From NCBI GenBank assembly GCA_949317995.1, contig OX439043.1:2286501-2350500 (forward strand): a DNA stretch of 64,000 nucleotides. The letters run 5' to 3'. Below are positions 11,356 to 20,509 of this stretch, in pieces; within the stretch, counting starts at the first letter, position 1; each line of letters begins with the position of its first letter. The position numbers were made by a program, and so were the translations under genes. A model generated the notes under the pieces. The model was given only the letters and a program-made list of their open reading frames with translations. It was not told where the DNA came from and did no database searches. Source of the stretch: Acholoe squamosa (Eukaryota; Annelida; Polychaeta; Phyllodocida; Polynoidae).

Positions 11356-11758
11356 TACGAAAAGTGAGTGTAAACATAGGACAAGGACCTCAGGTTAGAA
11401 CTCATTTATTTTCGCATTGGGATTCCATCACTGTTCAGTGTGGCGCTATGGCTAACATCTTCGCCAACCAGCACTGCGGCCGGGGTTCAATTCTCCTATG
11501 AGTTGGGACGATTTTTCACATTGAAATGATGGCCAGATTGAATTTGTATGTCTGCCACACATTTCCTAAAATATTCTAAGTCCAACTTGACCCCAAAAAA
11601 GTATATACCAAAAATTTCAAAAATGCACATGAGTGGTATATGCAGAATATACCATGCATATATCGCATATAAAACCAACGGAAGTGCCAGAATCGTGGTA
11701 TAAACCATACCGGCCCAGGTCCCGAGTATCTTAGTCCCCCTTACAGGGCAGGACCACT

Positions 11759-11772
11759 CGGTTTCTCCACCA
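11759..11772 (-). promoter_or_regulatory. Primer-binding site of the TRIM-like element
   Basis: On the minus strand TGGTGGAGAAACCG starts one base after the CA end of the LTR-like repeat, the standard place for a tRNA primer-binding site. It is complementary over 14 contiguous bases to the 3' end of the tRNA-like sequence encoded in the repeat once CCA is added. Confidence 0.65.
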
Positions 11773-11773
11773 G

Positions 11774-12022
11774 TGTAGAGGTCAGCGAAAACGTCTCTTG
11801 GAGAAACCGGGACTCGAACCCCGGACCCTCCAACTTCGAAGCGGAAGCTCTTCCTCTGAGCTACTTCCCCTGGCCTGACATACCCTGTCACCAACACGGC
11901 CCCACTGACATTTCCACCTTCAACCTACCTCTGGATCGGTATGGTATACATAGGGGGAGTGACCACCAAGTGAGCTGGCCTCTGGAGCCTCAACGCACCC
12001 GGGGAGGGAACGAACCCCTACA
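11774..12022 (-). repeat. LTR-like terminal repeat, 5' copy (minus-strand orientation)
   Basis: 249 bp partner of the repeat at 10036. The primer-binding-site-like sequence lies immediately inside it at 11759-11772, which sets the element's orientation as minus. Contains the tRNA-like sequence at 11799-11870. Confidence 0.78.
11799..11870 (-). other. tRNA-like sequence inside the 5' LTR-like repeat
   Basis: Same 72-nt tRNA-like unit as at 10061-10132 with one base change, and with perfect A and B boxes. Its 3' end lies only 26 bp from the primer-binding-site-like sequence, with which the end CGGTTTCTCCA (plus an added CCA) is complementary. Confidence 0.7.
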
Positions 12023-12189
12023 CTATCAAAATTAGAATGGTCCAGTTGCAACTTGGTATCCTCAATATCAGATCTAATGCTACGTAAATTAATATGTGAG
12101 ACATGAAAATTATTGTCATTATCAAAACTCTTGACAGTTCTTAAAGATCTAGCCATTATCCCATAATTTCCTAACCCTCCCCTGACCAA
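12023..12189 (-). pseudogene. LINE ORF2: start of the endonuclease domain
   Basis: The minus-strand frame reads FHVSHINLRSIRSDIEDTKL then DHSNFD, the usual beginning of the apurinic endonuclease-like domain (compare LHLNTRSIKAN in the NADAR LINE here). It stops abruptly at 12023 and its continuation, IITCSESW, is found at 10035. That continuation shows both pieces belong to one gene cut by the 10036-12022 insertion. Confidence 0.8.
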
Positions 12190-12190
12190 G

Positions 12191-15090
12191 CCCCACTCGT
12201 TCCTTCCTGTCTGTGTACATCTTAAGTACTAAGAATAATATCATTTCTTCAATAATAACAATAGTAGAGAAAAACAAATTTATAATACAGAAAAAAATAA
12301 AAAGGTTTAAGAAGAAATATACCTTGTGAGACGTACTGATCCTAAGATCTGATTTTCAGCAAAGGGTGACACTATATATATAATAGACCTGTTTGTGGGA
12401 ATTAAGCTCTACCCGTTGTTCATAACATGGGTTCGCATTTCATATATTATATAGTTAAAGATAGTTTTACCTTGATTCTTGTATATGATGTTGTAATCTA
12501 TATAGGCCTCTCCTATGTGATATGTCATGAACCTTAATTCTAAATTAACAAGTAACAATTTCTCATGACAAACCAGCAAAAGGACCTTGAGTCACCCTAC
12601 ATATCCGTTGTGCATAAGGAGATATTATCGTTTGTCTCAAGGGGTATAGAATTAAGGAAAGAAAATAGCCAAATTTTTGGATTTTTAATTTATTAGATTT
12701 GATATGATTTATGAACATTTGAGCCTGCTTCTCCAGTAGAGCGTCACTAGGATGTAGTCCATCTACCAGCCATGGAGTATATCTGTCCTGTCTCCCCTCT
12801 TTAGGTCTGCTGTAGTGAACTATGTGATATCCATGGCATCAGCTCATATATCAGTTTAGTTATTTGCCATATAGCATTGTCCAAGATTTTCTGTCTTGTA
12901 TCATTTGCATTGTTACACCATTTTCCTAGCAATCTAAAGGTATAAGTAGTTTTTGAGTTACATGAGACAAATGCAAGATACATACATTGAGGACAATGAT
13001 CAATTACAGCAGCTTTTGAGTTACATTAATAAGCTTGCATATATATAATGCCCATAATCATGAGATCCCTCGTTGATGTCAAAAGACTGTCACGTTTCCG
13101 TCATTACTTCTGGATGTTAGGGGGGTGTTTCTAGATTGTGACCCAAATTCTTTGCTTATAGACCCTATGCTCTTTCGCTTTCTCTCTCTCTCTTTCGTTT
13201 TATGTAAACACGATGTATGAACATGAAGATAACAGGTGATGTAAGTACTTTCATTTTCGATATAAGACACGACACACCACTTGTCCACTTATTTTAAGAC
13301 ATCTTAATTGTACAACATATTCTGTTTCACTTTCTCTCTCTCTAGTTATATGTAAACATGATGTATAGAATAGTCAAGTACTCTTAAAGTAATCAAATAA
13401 TTGCTAACCTAGGGTTGACCAACATAACGGCTAGGCACAAGAAACTGCAGACCTCAGAAATGCTCTTCGTTGCTGTCTACACTCTCCCTACCTCCACCTT
13501 GGATGGATAAGTGACCTCCCCTCCTTTCTAACTGTGTGCCCAAGGAACATCACTCTTAACAATTAGATGGTTTCACCTTTAGTCCTGCTGCAATTAGTTG
13601 ATATAGGACCTAAGCCCGTGGATTTAGCCATGCCTTGCAGATAAATTAAAAGAATGCCTTTTTCTAAGCAAATAATCACCATAGCATGAGGGGAATAACA
13701 GAAATAAGACTTGAATTTGTGGAAGTAGTAGGAGGGCAGCAGAAGCTGCCTCAGGAGTGATTTAATGCAGGGTCATTACTAATGGCTACAACTTGCTTTT
13801 ACATGTCTATGCATATCTTAGGATTCAGGAAGGTGCTGTTGTACTAATAAAATTGTCCATATAATGTGAAACTTGCACTTTTTGAAATCCAATTATAGTG
13901 ATTAGTGATGTGGTTGTACAGGAATTCTTCCTTGCCATGCATATATTGGGTTATATAGGCATGGCAGTCCAATGGATGCACAGCTCCTCTAATAGGTCTG
14001 CTGTGCAATTATTTTGGTAGCCATGGATGTATGATTTAATAATGCAGGGCAGTGTCTTTTGACACCTTGTTATACATGTTACAGGAATAAGGCCACTTCG
14101 AAGGGGAGGGAGTGTAACCCCCAGTTATTGAGTAATAGATGCACACCTGCTCCCCTTCTGCATATTACTTCTGCAAATGTCATATTAATATGTGATTATG
14201 ATTGATTGACCAATAACTTTTTCGAATGAAAAAATCTTCTACGTGCCTTATTCCTTAAGTACCCTATATCTCCAGAAGAAGAATGCATAAAAGGAACCTT
14301 GGTAATCTATGAAACATGTATAGTCCAGTCGTGAATGGAGAGAAAACATGCAGTACGTACCCTGAAACAATATCAACTACAGAGCAGAATGATAGGGTGC
14401 CATTAATACCAACGACTGAGCAGATCTGTTGTTATTACTGGCACCCTCTATCAAATCCACCATTTTTTTACATTAATTTTAAATTGAATGTTTTGGGAGG
14501 CAAATGACATTCTTAGGTATGGGAAATATCCCTAAGGTTGTTATGAGATTCAATTTGAATAGAGTAAACATTGTCATCAAGTTGAGCACAAACTTAGAAA
14601 AAGCCATAAAACCTCATTTCTGCTGGTTGGTGAATCAGTAACTACAAAATCAATGGGAAATATCCTGACCTACAAACCTGATTTTCTCACTTTTCTTCAC
14701 ATAGGCCAGGAGAGAAAGGTCTAAAGAACAGGCTTGAAGTCAAAAAAATATCTTAAAGCTCATTTGCGTATTGCTAAAACAGCTGCACAATGCTAGGGTG
14801 CCAGTAATATCCCCCATGCCAGTAATACCCATGGCTGTAACCTTAATGCACCTGATCTCTTAGTTCAAAACATTTGACCAGTTCATTTTGACCTTGCCTA
14901 GAGCTACACCATTTCAGATCCATCATTTGCTTTTTCTTGTAGCCGTTTTCAAAAATCACATTTTACATAAAATCCCCATAGATGCTTGTATCATTTGCAT
15001 TTGTTGTTAGGATTTTTTATCAAATTCTTTAGTTAACACACAGCATTTCCTTCATGGCAAGGCCAGGATGTCTGCATACCAGATTGGTAT
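12191..15090. other. No gene recognised
   Basis: AT-rich sequence with only short frames. A CTTTCTCTCTCTC tract followed by TATGTAAACA occurs twice (about 13172-13225 and 13328-13370), a local duplication. A hairpin at 14391-14452 is listed separately. Nothing else could be supported. Confidence 0.6.
14391..14452. repeat. Imperfect hairpin, ~25 bp arms
   Basis: GATAGGGTGCCATTAATACC on the left is mirrored by GTTGTTATTACTGGCACCC on the right around a ~14-nt loop, with a few mismatches. The half-site AGGGTGCCAGTAATA recurs at about 14800, suggesting a small dispersed element rather than a gene. Confidence 0.55.
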
Positions 15091-15232
15091 CTAGAGTGTA
15101 TTGTAAAAAATTACTCCTTTGCCACACAAAACCACAGAATGTGTTATAAGATATCCACAGAGCACATATTCTTCACACAAACTATCACAATGTCCATATA
15201 GATTAATTGTACCTAGTGAACAAAATGTAATT

Positions 15233-15640
15233 TGTGGACACTTTGTTAATACATCTGGTGGACAAAATGTATTTTGTGGACACTTTGTTACCATGCACTG
15301 TGGACAAAGTAGGTGTTGTGGATACTTTGTGATAAATTTGGGTTGATAGATTGTGGGCAGTTTGTAATTTGTGGACATCTTGCTCGAGTTGAATGTTGAC
15401 AGTGTGGTTTTTGTGGATGCTCTGTGGTAAAAGCTTGTGGACTAATAGTGTTTTTGGACATATTGTGACAAAGGTATGTGGACAAAATATGTTTCGTGGA
15501 TACTTTGTGATATAGATTGTGGACAGAGTGTATTTTGTGGATACCATGATTTTATTTTATGGACACCTTGTAAAAATAGTCTGTGGACAGTACATTTATT
15601 ATGGACACCTTGCACTGGGTCTTTGTGAACAAAATGTGAA
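15233..15640. repeat. Degenerate minisatellite built on GTGGACA
   Basis: About 15 submonomers start with GTGGACA or GTGGATA. They alternate between ~18 bp (GTGGACAAAATGTATTTT) and ~23 bp (GTGGACACTTTGTTACC...), giving a 41-45 bp higher-order period. The minus strand reads as repeated KVSTKYILST or TKCPQNTFCP peptides in two frames, which explains the Cys-rich and Ser-rich open frames here; these are not genes. Confidence 0.75.
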
Positions 15641-16940
15641 AAAAATATGAAATGGACAATATGTGTCCCATGGTTAATGTGAAGCACAACAGGGGGGCTT
15701 CCATTACTCGAAACCAATATTCTGTCAGTAGCTAGTCCAAGTTACACACCACTTTAGCATTTGATACTCAAGGACACCAGCAGCAGATTTAGCCAGGGAT
15801 GCAGGGGTACCCTTCATTTTCCTGTACCTACTGACATTTCCCATGTGTAAGGCATGTTGGCCCAAAGTCTGGACATCTTATAGGCTGAGTCCCTTTACTA
15901 TAGAACAGTATGAAACCTTCAAAAAATCCCAGCTGTACCTCATAGCATGTCTCTCAATTCAGCACCTTATATGCGGGATGAGCCTTGTACATCATTTTTA
16001 TGACAAAACAGTATTTTTACCTGTGAGGGGCTGTGTCTATGTTCTCGAAATGGAAATTTACCCTCATATTCTAAAGGCATTGCATACCTGCCAACACCAA
16101 ATGATAAAAAGAAACTTGAGCCTATAAAACCTAACCCTTTTTGTTTGAAAAGGGGCTTGGAGAATCTAAGCACAGGGGTCTGAGGAGACATCCCACAGGG
16201 GGCTTAGACATGTCGCAAAACTAGAGGCCAAATTTGTGCGTTATGATGATATTTGAAAATGACTGACATACTTAGTTTAAAAGTTTACCCATATGGATAT
16301 AAAATATCTCTCTAGAAAATATCTCTGGATAAGAAAGGTGCTCTCTGGTAGTAGATATATCCACTGCTGAGAAAATTAAAAAGATATAATTTATATCTAA
16401 CCTCCCCCCACTCATTTTGTTATAACCTGATGATAAAACTTATGAAAATCCCAAACAATATCCCTAAGGTCAGACCATTGCGGTAGTGAGATAGGGAAAA
16501 AAAGTCAGGGAGGGTCTTCAGTCAGTCTTCAAATTGTTGTCTATCTAAAGGAACAAATTGGCATCAGCTTGCAAAAGCAGATGATCCGAGATGGTTTGGC
16601 TTGGTGCCCCTTGGCCACAACCCCAATAAAGATTTGATTCATATCCAGTGCTGCCGAAATCTTTTTCTCAACACAGGCCAAAGTAGACTTTGTCTTGGCA
16701 ATTTTACACGGGCCATTTTTCTCTTTATTGTTAGTGCAATAGAGAATAAGAATTGGAGGGGGGCTGGGGGCATATTCCCTCAGGAAATTTTTTAATATCC
16801 AGAAACCAACTGGTGCCGCCTGGTGCATTTTCAGGATTGCTAAAACCCTTAGATGAAATTTTTTCAAAGACACCCCTAATATATCAATGATGACTGACCA
16901 TGGAAGGTCTTGGAATAACTGAAAAAAGAAATGAGGAGAC
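15641..16940. other. No gene recognised; one old TIR-element fragment
   Basis: Short frames only. About 16740-16850 carries, inverted, the G-run/CATATTCCCTC and GGTGCATTTT pattern seen inside the 4462-5824 element, so it is probably an old fragment of that family. Confidence 0.45.
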
Positions 16941-16945
16941 TGCAA

Positions 16946-17110
16946 GTGCTGCGAGTGAGTAATAGTTGTTTAACGCCATTTCGATAGCTAAGGTCATATT
17001 CATGGTGAGAACTTCATTACACAATTTCACAGAGGCCGCGCATATGTGCACCACACACATCCTTAGGGGATAGCAAAGAGAAGATATAGACCCTTTTAAG
17101 TGGGCTAGGG
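16946..17110 (+). mobile_element. SINE-like repeat, degraded copy
   Basis: GCGAGTGAGTAATAGTTG then TTTAACGCC and AGCTAAGGTCATATTCATGG match the intact copy at 63335-63617. Both also share the tail region ATAGACCC-TTTTAA-GGC-TGGG-AGGCC. Only one half of the internal duplication is present here. Confidence 0.7.
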
Positions 17111-17134
17111 AAGCCCTGCAAGTGCTGTAAACCC

Positions 17135-17440
17135 CCCATGTATAAACTGCAGCTTATAGACCATTTCAGATGCCATCTGTGCCTTATAGCCTTCCTGAAC
17201 TCAGGATGCGGCTTATATGAAGAGTTTTACCCATGTAGACTAGCATAAGGAATGAAGTCCATTTCGGACCCATTGTGTGACTTATATATCATTCTCCCAA
17301 AGCTGGCCCAATCAGCAATGGAGTATTTTGCCATGCTTGTCCATGCTTGGCCCAATATAAGCTGACATTGGCCCAATGTATCCTTGCTACCTGGGGGGGG
17401 GTGCTGCTTATATTTGGGTTTGGCTTATAAGTGTGGTTTT
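17135..17440. repeat. Old copies of the TATAAGCCGC MITE family
   Basis: Several blocks such as GATGCGGCTTATATGA and CTGCAGCTTATAGA match the inverted-repeat family that is clustered at 54960-62290. Boundaries are unclear. Confidence 0.45.
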
Positions 17441-17469
17441 ACGATATGACTGGATGGTGTGAGGGGCAC

Positions 17470-17922
17470 ATACTCCACCTGAGCCAAAGGTTTTATTTCC
17501 CTAGTTTTTTTGGCTTTGAGATGGATGCAGCCCATTTCTCTCAACTATTTTTCTTATTACACTGAACAAATTATAAGCCATTGCATACCAAATCATCACT
17601 TGGTATCTAGAGTGTTAGAATTAGTGCTTTGGCTTGATATGGTCGGAGGGTAAGAATCAGTTCAACAGCGGCACATTGTCATGTCATCTACTGAACCTAC
17701 AGCACATTTGATACACTTATCTATACTAGAGCTAACACTTTAACACTATGGGAGTGGTCTTTTGAGAGGGGTGTTGTAGACACTAAATTGATCCAAATTT
17801 TGAAGGTAATTGAGTTACAGTTGCAAGAAAACTAGTATTCTTATGTCAGGTCTTGCTTCCATAGATTCTCATCAGTCTGCCTCTTCACCATAGCAGGTGA
17901 ATTTAGATAGAGTCATGGCTAA
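17470..17922 (+). repeat. Dispersed repeat R, copy 1
   Basis: From TTATTTCCCTAGTTTTTT to GGTGAATTTAG the sequence parallels 26320-26720 and 52010-52345, with shared blocks such as GCCATTGCATACCAAATCAT and GAATCAGTTCAACAG. No coding potential. Confidence 0.8.
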
Positions 17923-18505
17923 TTAATCTTCTGTGATGATAATATAAAATTGATTGAAAGGAAACCTGTATCAATCTTTGATTTGCAATTAGGTTTGTTC
18001 AGAATATTCATTCATTATGGGTAAAATCTCCTCTAATTTGGATCTAGGTACAGTCAACACCCATTCTGTAACATTTGGGGAAGCTATATACATGCCCAGT
18101 ATCAAAGGTTCAACATACAGCCAGGAGTTAGATACTTGACTCTTCAAATGATGAAACTTAAGGCTGAAGGACATGGGACCCTATGTCTCCAAGCCCTGGA
18201 CATATATAAAAGGGAAAAGGAATAATTTGAGAAAATTACACCTTAATCATCAAAATGAAAGTTGAAGGGGGATATATTTAAGTCCATTTTGGGAGGGTAA
18301 ATACAATTTTTATGTTCAAAGAATGTATTTTCTCCTTGTAAATTTCAGTGATAAGGATGTATATTTACGTTAATCTACTAATAAGTAGATACTAGGTACA
18401 TCCGCATACACGTTTGTACGTTAATCTACGTAGAGAAAATCTGTAGATAGGCTGAAATATCTATGTGTAATTTACGTACATATGACGTATTTGTGTTTAC
18501 TGGGT
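17923..18505. other. No gene recognised
   Basis: AT-rich, short frames only. TACGTTAATCTAC occurs twice near 18369 and 18418. Confidence 0.5.
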
Positions 18506-19170
18506 CACCGCACTGGTAGCTTGTGTAGCACCGGTGGGTGCTTGTTGTGCACATCCTGTATTGAGTCTATTTTCTCTCCACCTGTGGATTGCTGAGTCTA
18601 ACCTGCTCCTCCAGTAACCGTCTGCTACTGATGGGTGGGCTTGGATGTCTGGTACAGTGAGGTTGTCCCAACTTAGGTCTGGTGTACACTGTGGACCAGA
18701 ATCAGTGCTGGATGAAGATGACTGTCTAGCAGCTTCCAGGGCGTCCTGCAGGCTATTGGATCTTTCTTCTAGATGGCTATTTAGGTGGAGGTGATCAGGT
18801 GATTGATTTTCAGGCGTGCTGTATGTGGTATTTTGAAGACCACCTAATCTTAGGGGTGGTGATTCTGAGGGTGATTAACCAGGTAGGGTGAGGTTTAAAC
18901 CTGGTGGTGGGGCTCCTGCTGGTGTGCTGGTATGTGCACCTGTGTTGGTGTCCACTATGGTGGACGAAAAAAGTAAGGTGTTTGAACTCACAGGTGTTTG
19001 TTTATGTGTACATCTGTGGATCGGCAGCACTGGGTCCAGCTGGAGCGCGTCTGGCAAGGAGTCTATTGGGGTGGTGTGCTGTGTTCTGGTGGCTTCTTGC
19101 TGATCTCTGTCTGGATATGTAAGGATATGGGGCTGGCTCCTTTGGTAGGGTCTCACTGTTGTCCATGGCT
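18506..19170 (-). pseudogene. Gypsy-2 gag head
   Basis: Minus-strand frames share phrases with Gypsy-1 gag in the same order: FSSTIVD-NTGA, then PGLN-SLPG or LTLPG, PDHLHL, HLEERS, and a W-R-x-R-x-x-S-A-I-x-R-W-R segment. A stop follows LTLPG (about 18877). No further gag or pol is present. Confidence 0.65.
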
Positions 19171-19217
19171 TATGAGAGGTGGTAACTGTGGGATGATACG
19201 TGAGGGTTTTCCACCAT

Positions 19218-19546
19218 TGTCAACGAGTCCGTAAATGATGAATGAGGATGAATACAGACGAATCAGGGATCAAGTTTGATATCCACTTTATTCATTGAAG
19301 TCCACGAGGTATAGATGGTGATACAGTATGAGGTGCCCAACAGTGTCCAAGCCTAGCCCTTGAGCTGTGGGCTCTTGTCTCACGTGAGTGTGTGTGAGGG
19401 ATGAATTATGAAGGTAGAAAGATGAGTGAGCCGCTCCACCTACAGGTATTTATAGTAGGAGCTGCTCACCCAGCTCATCCTAAAAATAGTATCAGGTGAG
19501 CTAAATATAGTAACTGGGGAACTCCAGTGCAGGTGTGTAGGCGGAT
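19218..19546 (-). repeat. Gypsy-2 5' LTR with primer-binding site
   Basis: About 329 bp, TGTTTAGG...TTGACA on the minus strand. After one base follows TGGTGGAAAACCCTCACG, an intact primer-binding-site-like sequence that starts like the one of the TRIM-like element (TGGTGGAGAAACC). Confidence 0.6.
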
Positions 19547-20509
19547 CCTAAACACCCGGACAGTGCTCAATCTGCTTGTGCTCCAATCCGAACTTGGACA
19601 GATGAGCTAACCATCGTCCAATCATCAACTCGGCGTCCCTTAAATTAAGGAGCCATCTCAGAGATGAATGGTCGGTACGTAAAGTGAAGTCAGTTCCCCG
19701 AAGAAAATGCTTATACTTCTTTGTATACACCACTAGCTCTCTTTAAGTGGTACAATAATTATGCTGTGTCTTGTTTAAAGTGTTGCTAGCGAATGCCAAT
19801 AGGACCTCGACTCCATTCTGGACCTGAGAGAGTGCAGCCCCTATAGCATTATTACTAGCATCAGTGTCTAGTATGAATTGTCCGGCGGGCGCTGACTCTT
19901 ACCTAACGGGAGAGTCAGGCTTCCTGCATAGGGCTAATTTGTCAGGTGGCTGGAATTGTAGGACATAACTTTTTTATGTCAATTTCCTCTTAAGGATGGC
20001 TTCCTAAGACATGTTTGTTGCCATTTTGTGAGAAACCTTTCATATGGGGGCCCAGATTATTTGGTTCTTGCAAATCTGTTAGCCTTCACATCAAGTTTAG
20101 CTGCCATGGTCGGCCATGATGGAAGTGGTTTCAGGTCTCACAACAGAGGTGTTATTCATGAAATAATGTTATCCATGAGAATCTGCTTGGTGAGTGGAGA
20201 TTGACTTCCTGTCTGGCAGAAAATGCACCTGCTTATGGCTACCTGTTGCAGCCCACACAGTATGTGCCAAACCTTGGAAAAAGGTGCGATCTAAAGGTTT
20301 CCAACAAAAGACACTCTTCCCACTCATAGACAGCAAAACTAAGGTGGTACTCTTGTCAATATTATATGCTGATTGTTGGGGATTTGTTTCTGTCAAATGT
20401 TATTCTTAGAAACTTGCTGTTTCTAGAGCACCTGCAAGTTTTAGCTAGGGCAGTCCCAGCGACTCAGTCCTTAACTGAGTCGCACACAGTGACTAAGTAT
20501 GAAATGTCC
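19547..20509 (-). pseudogene. Gypsy-3 RNase H, interrupted
   Basis: The domain starts at about 20509 (KYPKPKGHFIL) and resumes at 19883 with QFILDTDASNNAIGAALSQ, bearing the first catalytic aspartate. It then gives YKHFLRGTDFTLRTDHSSL (19733 down), with a later catalytic aspartate, and IEHCPG before the Gypsy-2 LTR. The gap is a ~600 bp insertion at 19884-20486. Confidence 0.8.
19884..20486. mobile_element. ~600 bp insertion in Gypsy-3 RNase H
   Basis: It is flanked by an imperfect ~20 bp direct repeat of the target (CAGTGTCTAGTATGAATTG at 19862 and CAGTGACTAAGTATGAAATG at 20487). Both ends carry a small GACTC...GAGTC hairpin followed by GC, one near 20461-20482, the other near 19892-19917. 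No coding frame of note; family unknown. Confidence 0.6.

Larger units (their letters stand above)
10036..12022 (-). mobile_element. Miniature LTR-retroelement-like insertion (TRIM-like) with tRNA-like sequence in its ends
   Basis: Two 249 bp direct repeats (10036-10284 and 11774-12022; 9 differences, no gaps by eye) begin TG and end CA and flank 1,489 bp of DNA without a recognisable gag or pol. The whole block interrupts a LINE endonuclease. Removing it, plus one copy of a short target repeat (ATAT on the left, CTAT on the right), brings the two halves of the LINE back into register. On the minus strand the right-hand repeat is followed after one base by TGGTGGAGAAACCG, a primer-binding-site-like sequence. 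A purine tract before the other repeat is weak (GGTTGGGACGAG). This architecture is that of a TRIM; family known from plants and some animals, this example not recognised. Confidence 0.75.
8270..12190 (-). mobile_element. Degenerate non-LTR retrotransposon (CR1/L2-like group), split by an insertion
   Basis: Read on the minus strand, the endonuclease starts at about 12189, is interrupted at 12023-10036 by an LTR-like miniature element, and resumes at 10035. It continues through linker to reverse transcriptase and ends at 8270 against the Gypsy-1 LTR. It lacks RNase H, as usual in CR1/L2-type elements. It is distinct from the NADAR LINE, although the linker shares the pattern NHK/EHKND-x-R-x-FW. 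Confidence 0.85.
18506..19546 (-). mobile_element. Second Gypsy relic: 5' LTR plus gag start (Gypsy-2)
   Basis: Related to Gypsy-1 by its LTR end (CGTTGACA), the position of its primer-binding site and its gag head. The right end TGTTTAGGATCC falls exactly within the RNase H gene of Gypsy-3, directly after H-C-P-G, so Gypsy-2 inserted into Gypsy-3. Everything downstream of the gag head, and the rest of Gypsy-3, is missing left of 18506, implying a later deletion. Confidence 0.7.

Noticed and set aside
15091-15547. Cysteine- and serine-rich repeat proteins on the minus strand
   Set aside because: They are the translation of a degenerate minisatellite, open in two frames at once.
20467-20483. 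Short palindrome GACTCAG...CTGAGTC as a terminator or binding site
   Set aside because: It is part of the end hairpin of the 600 bp insertion; no independent evidence for a regulatory role.
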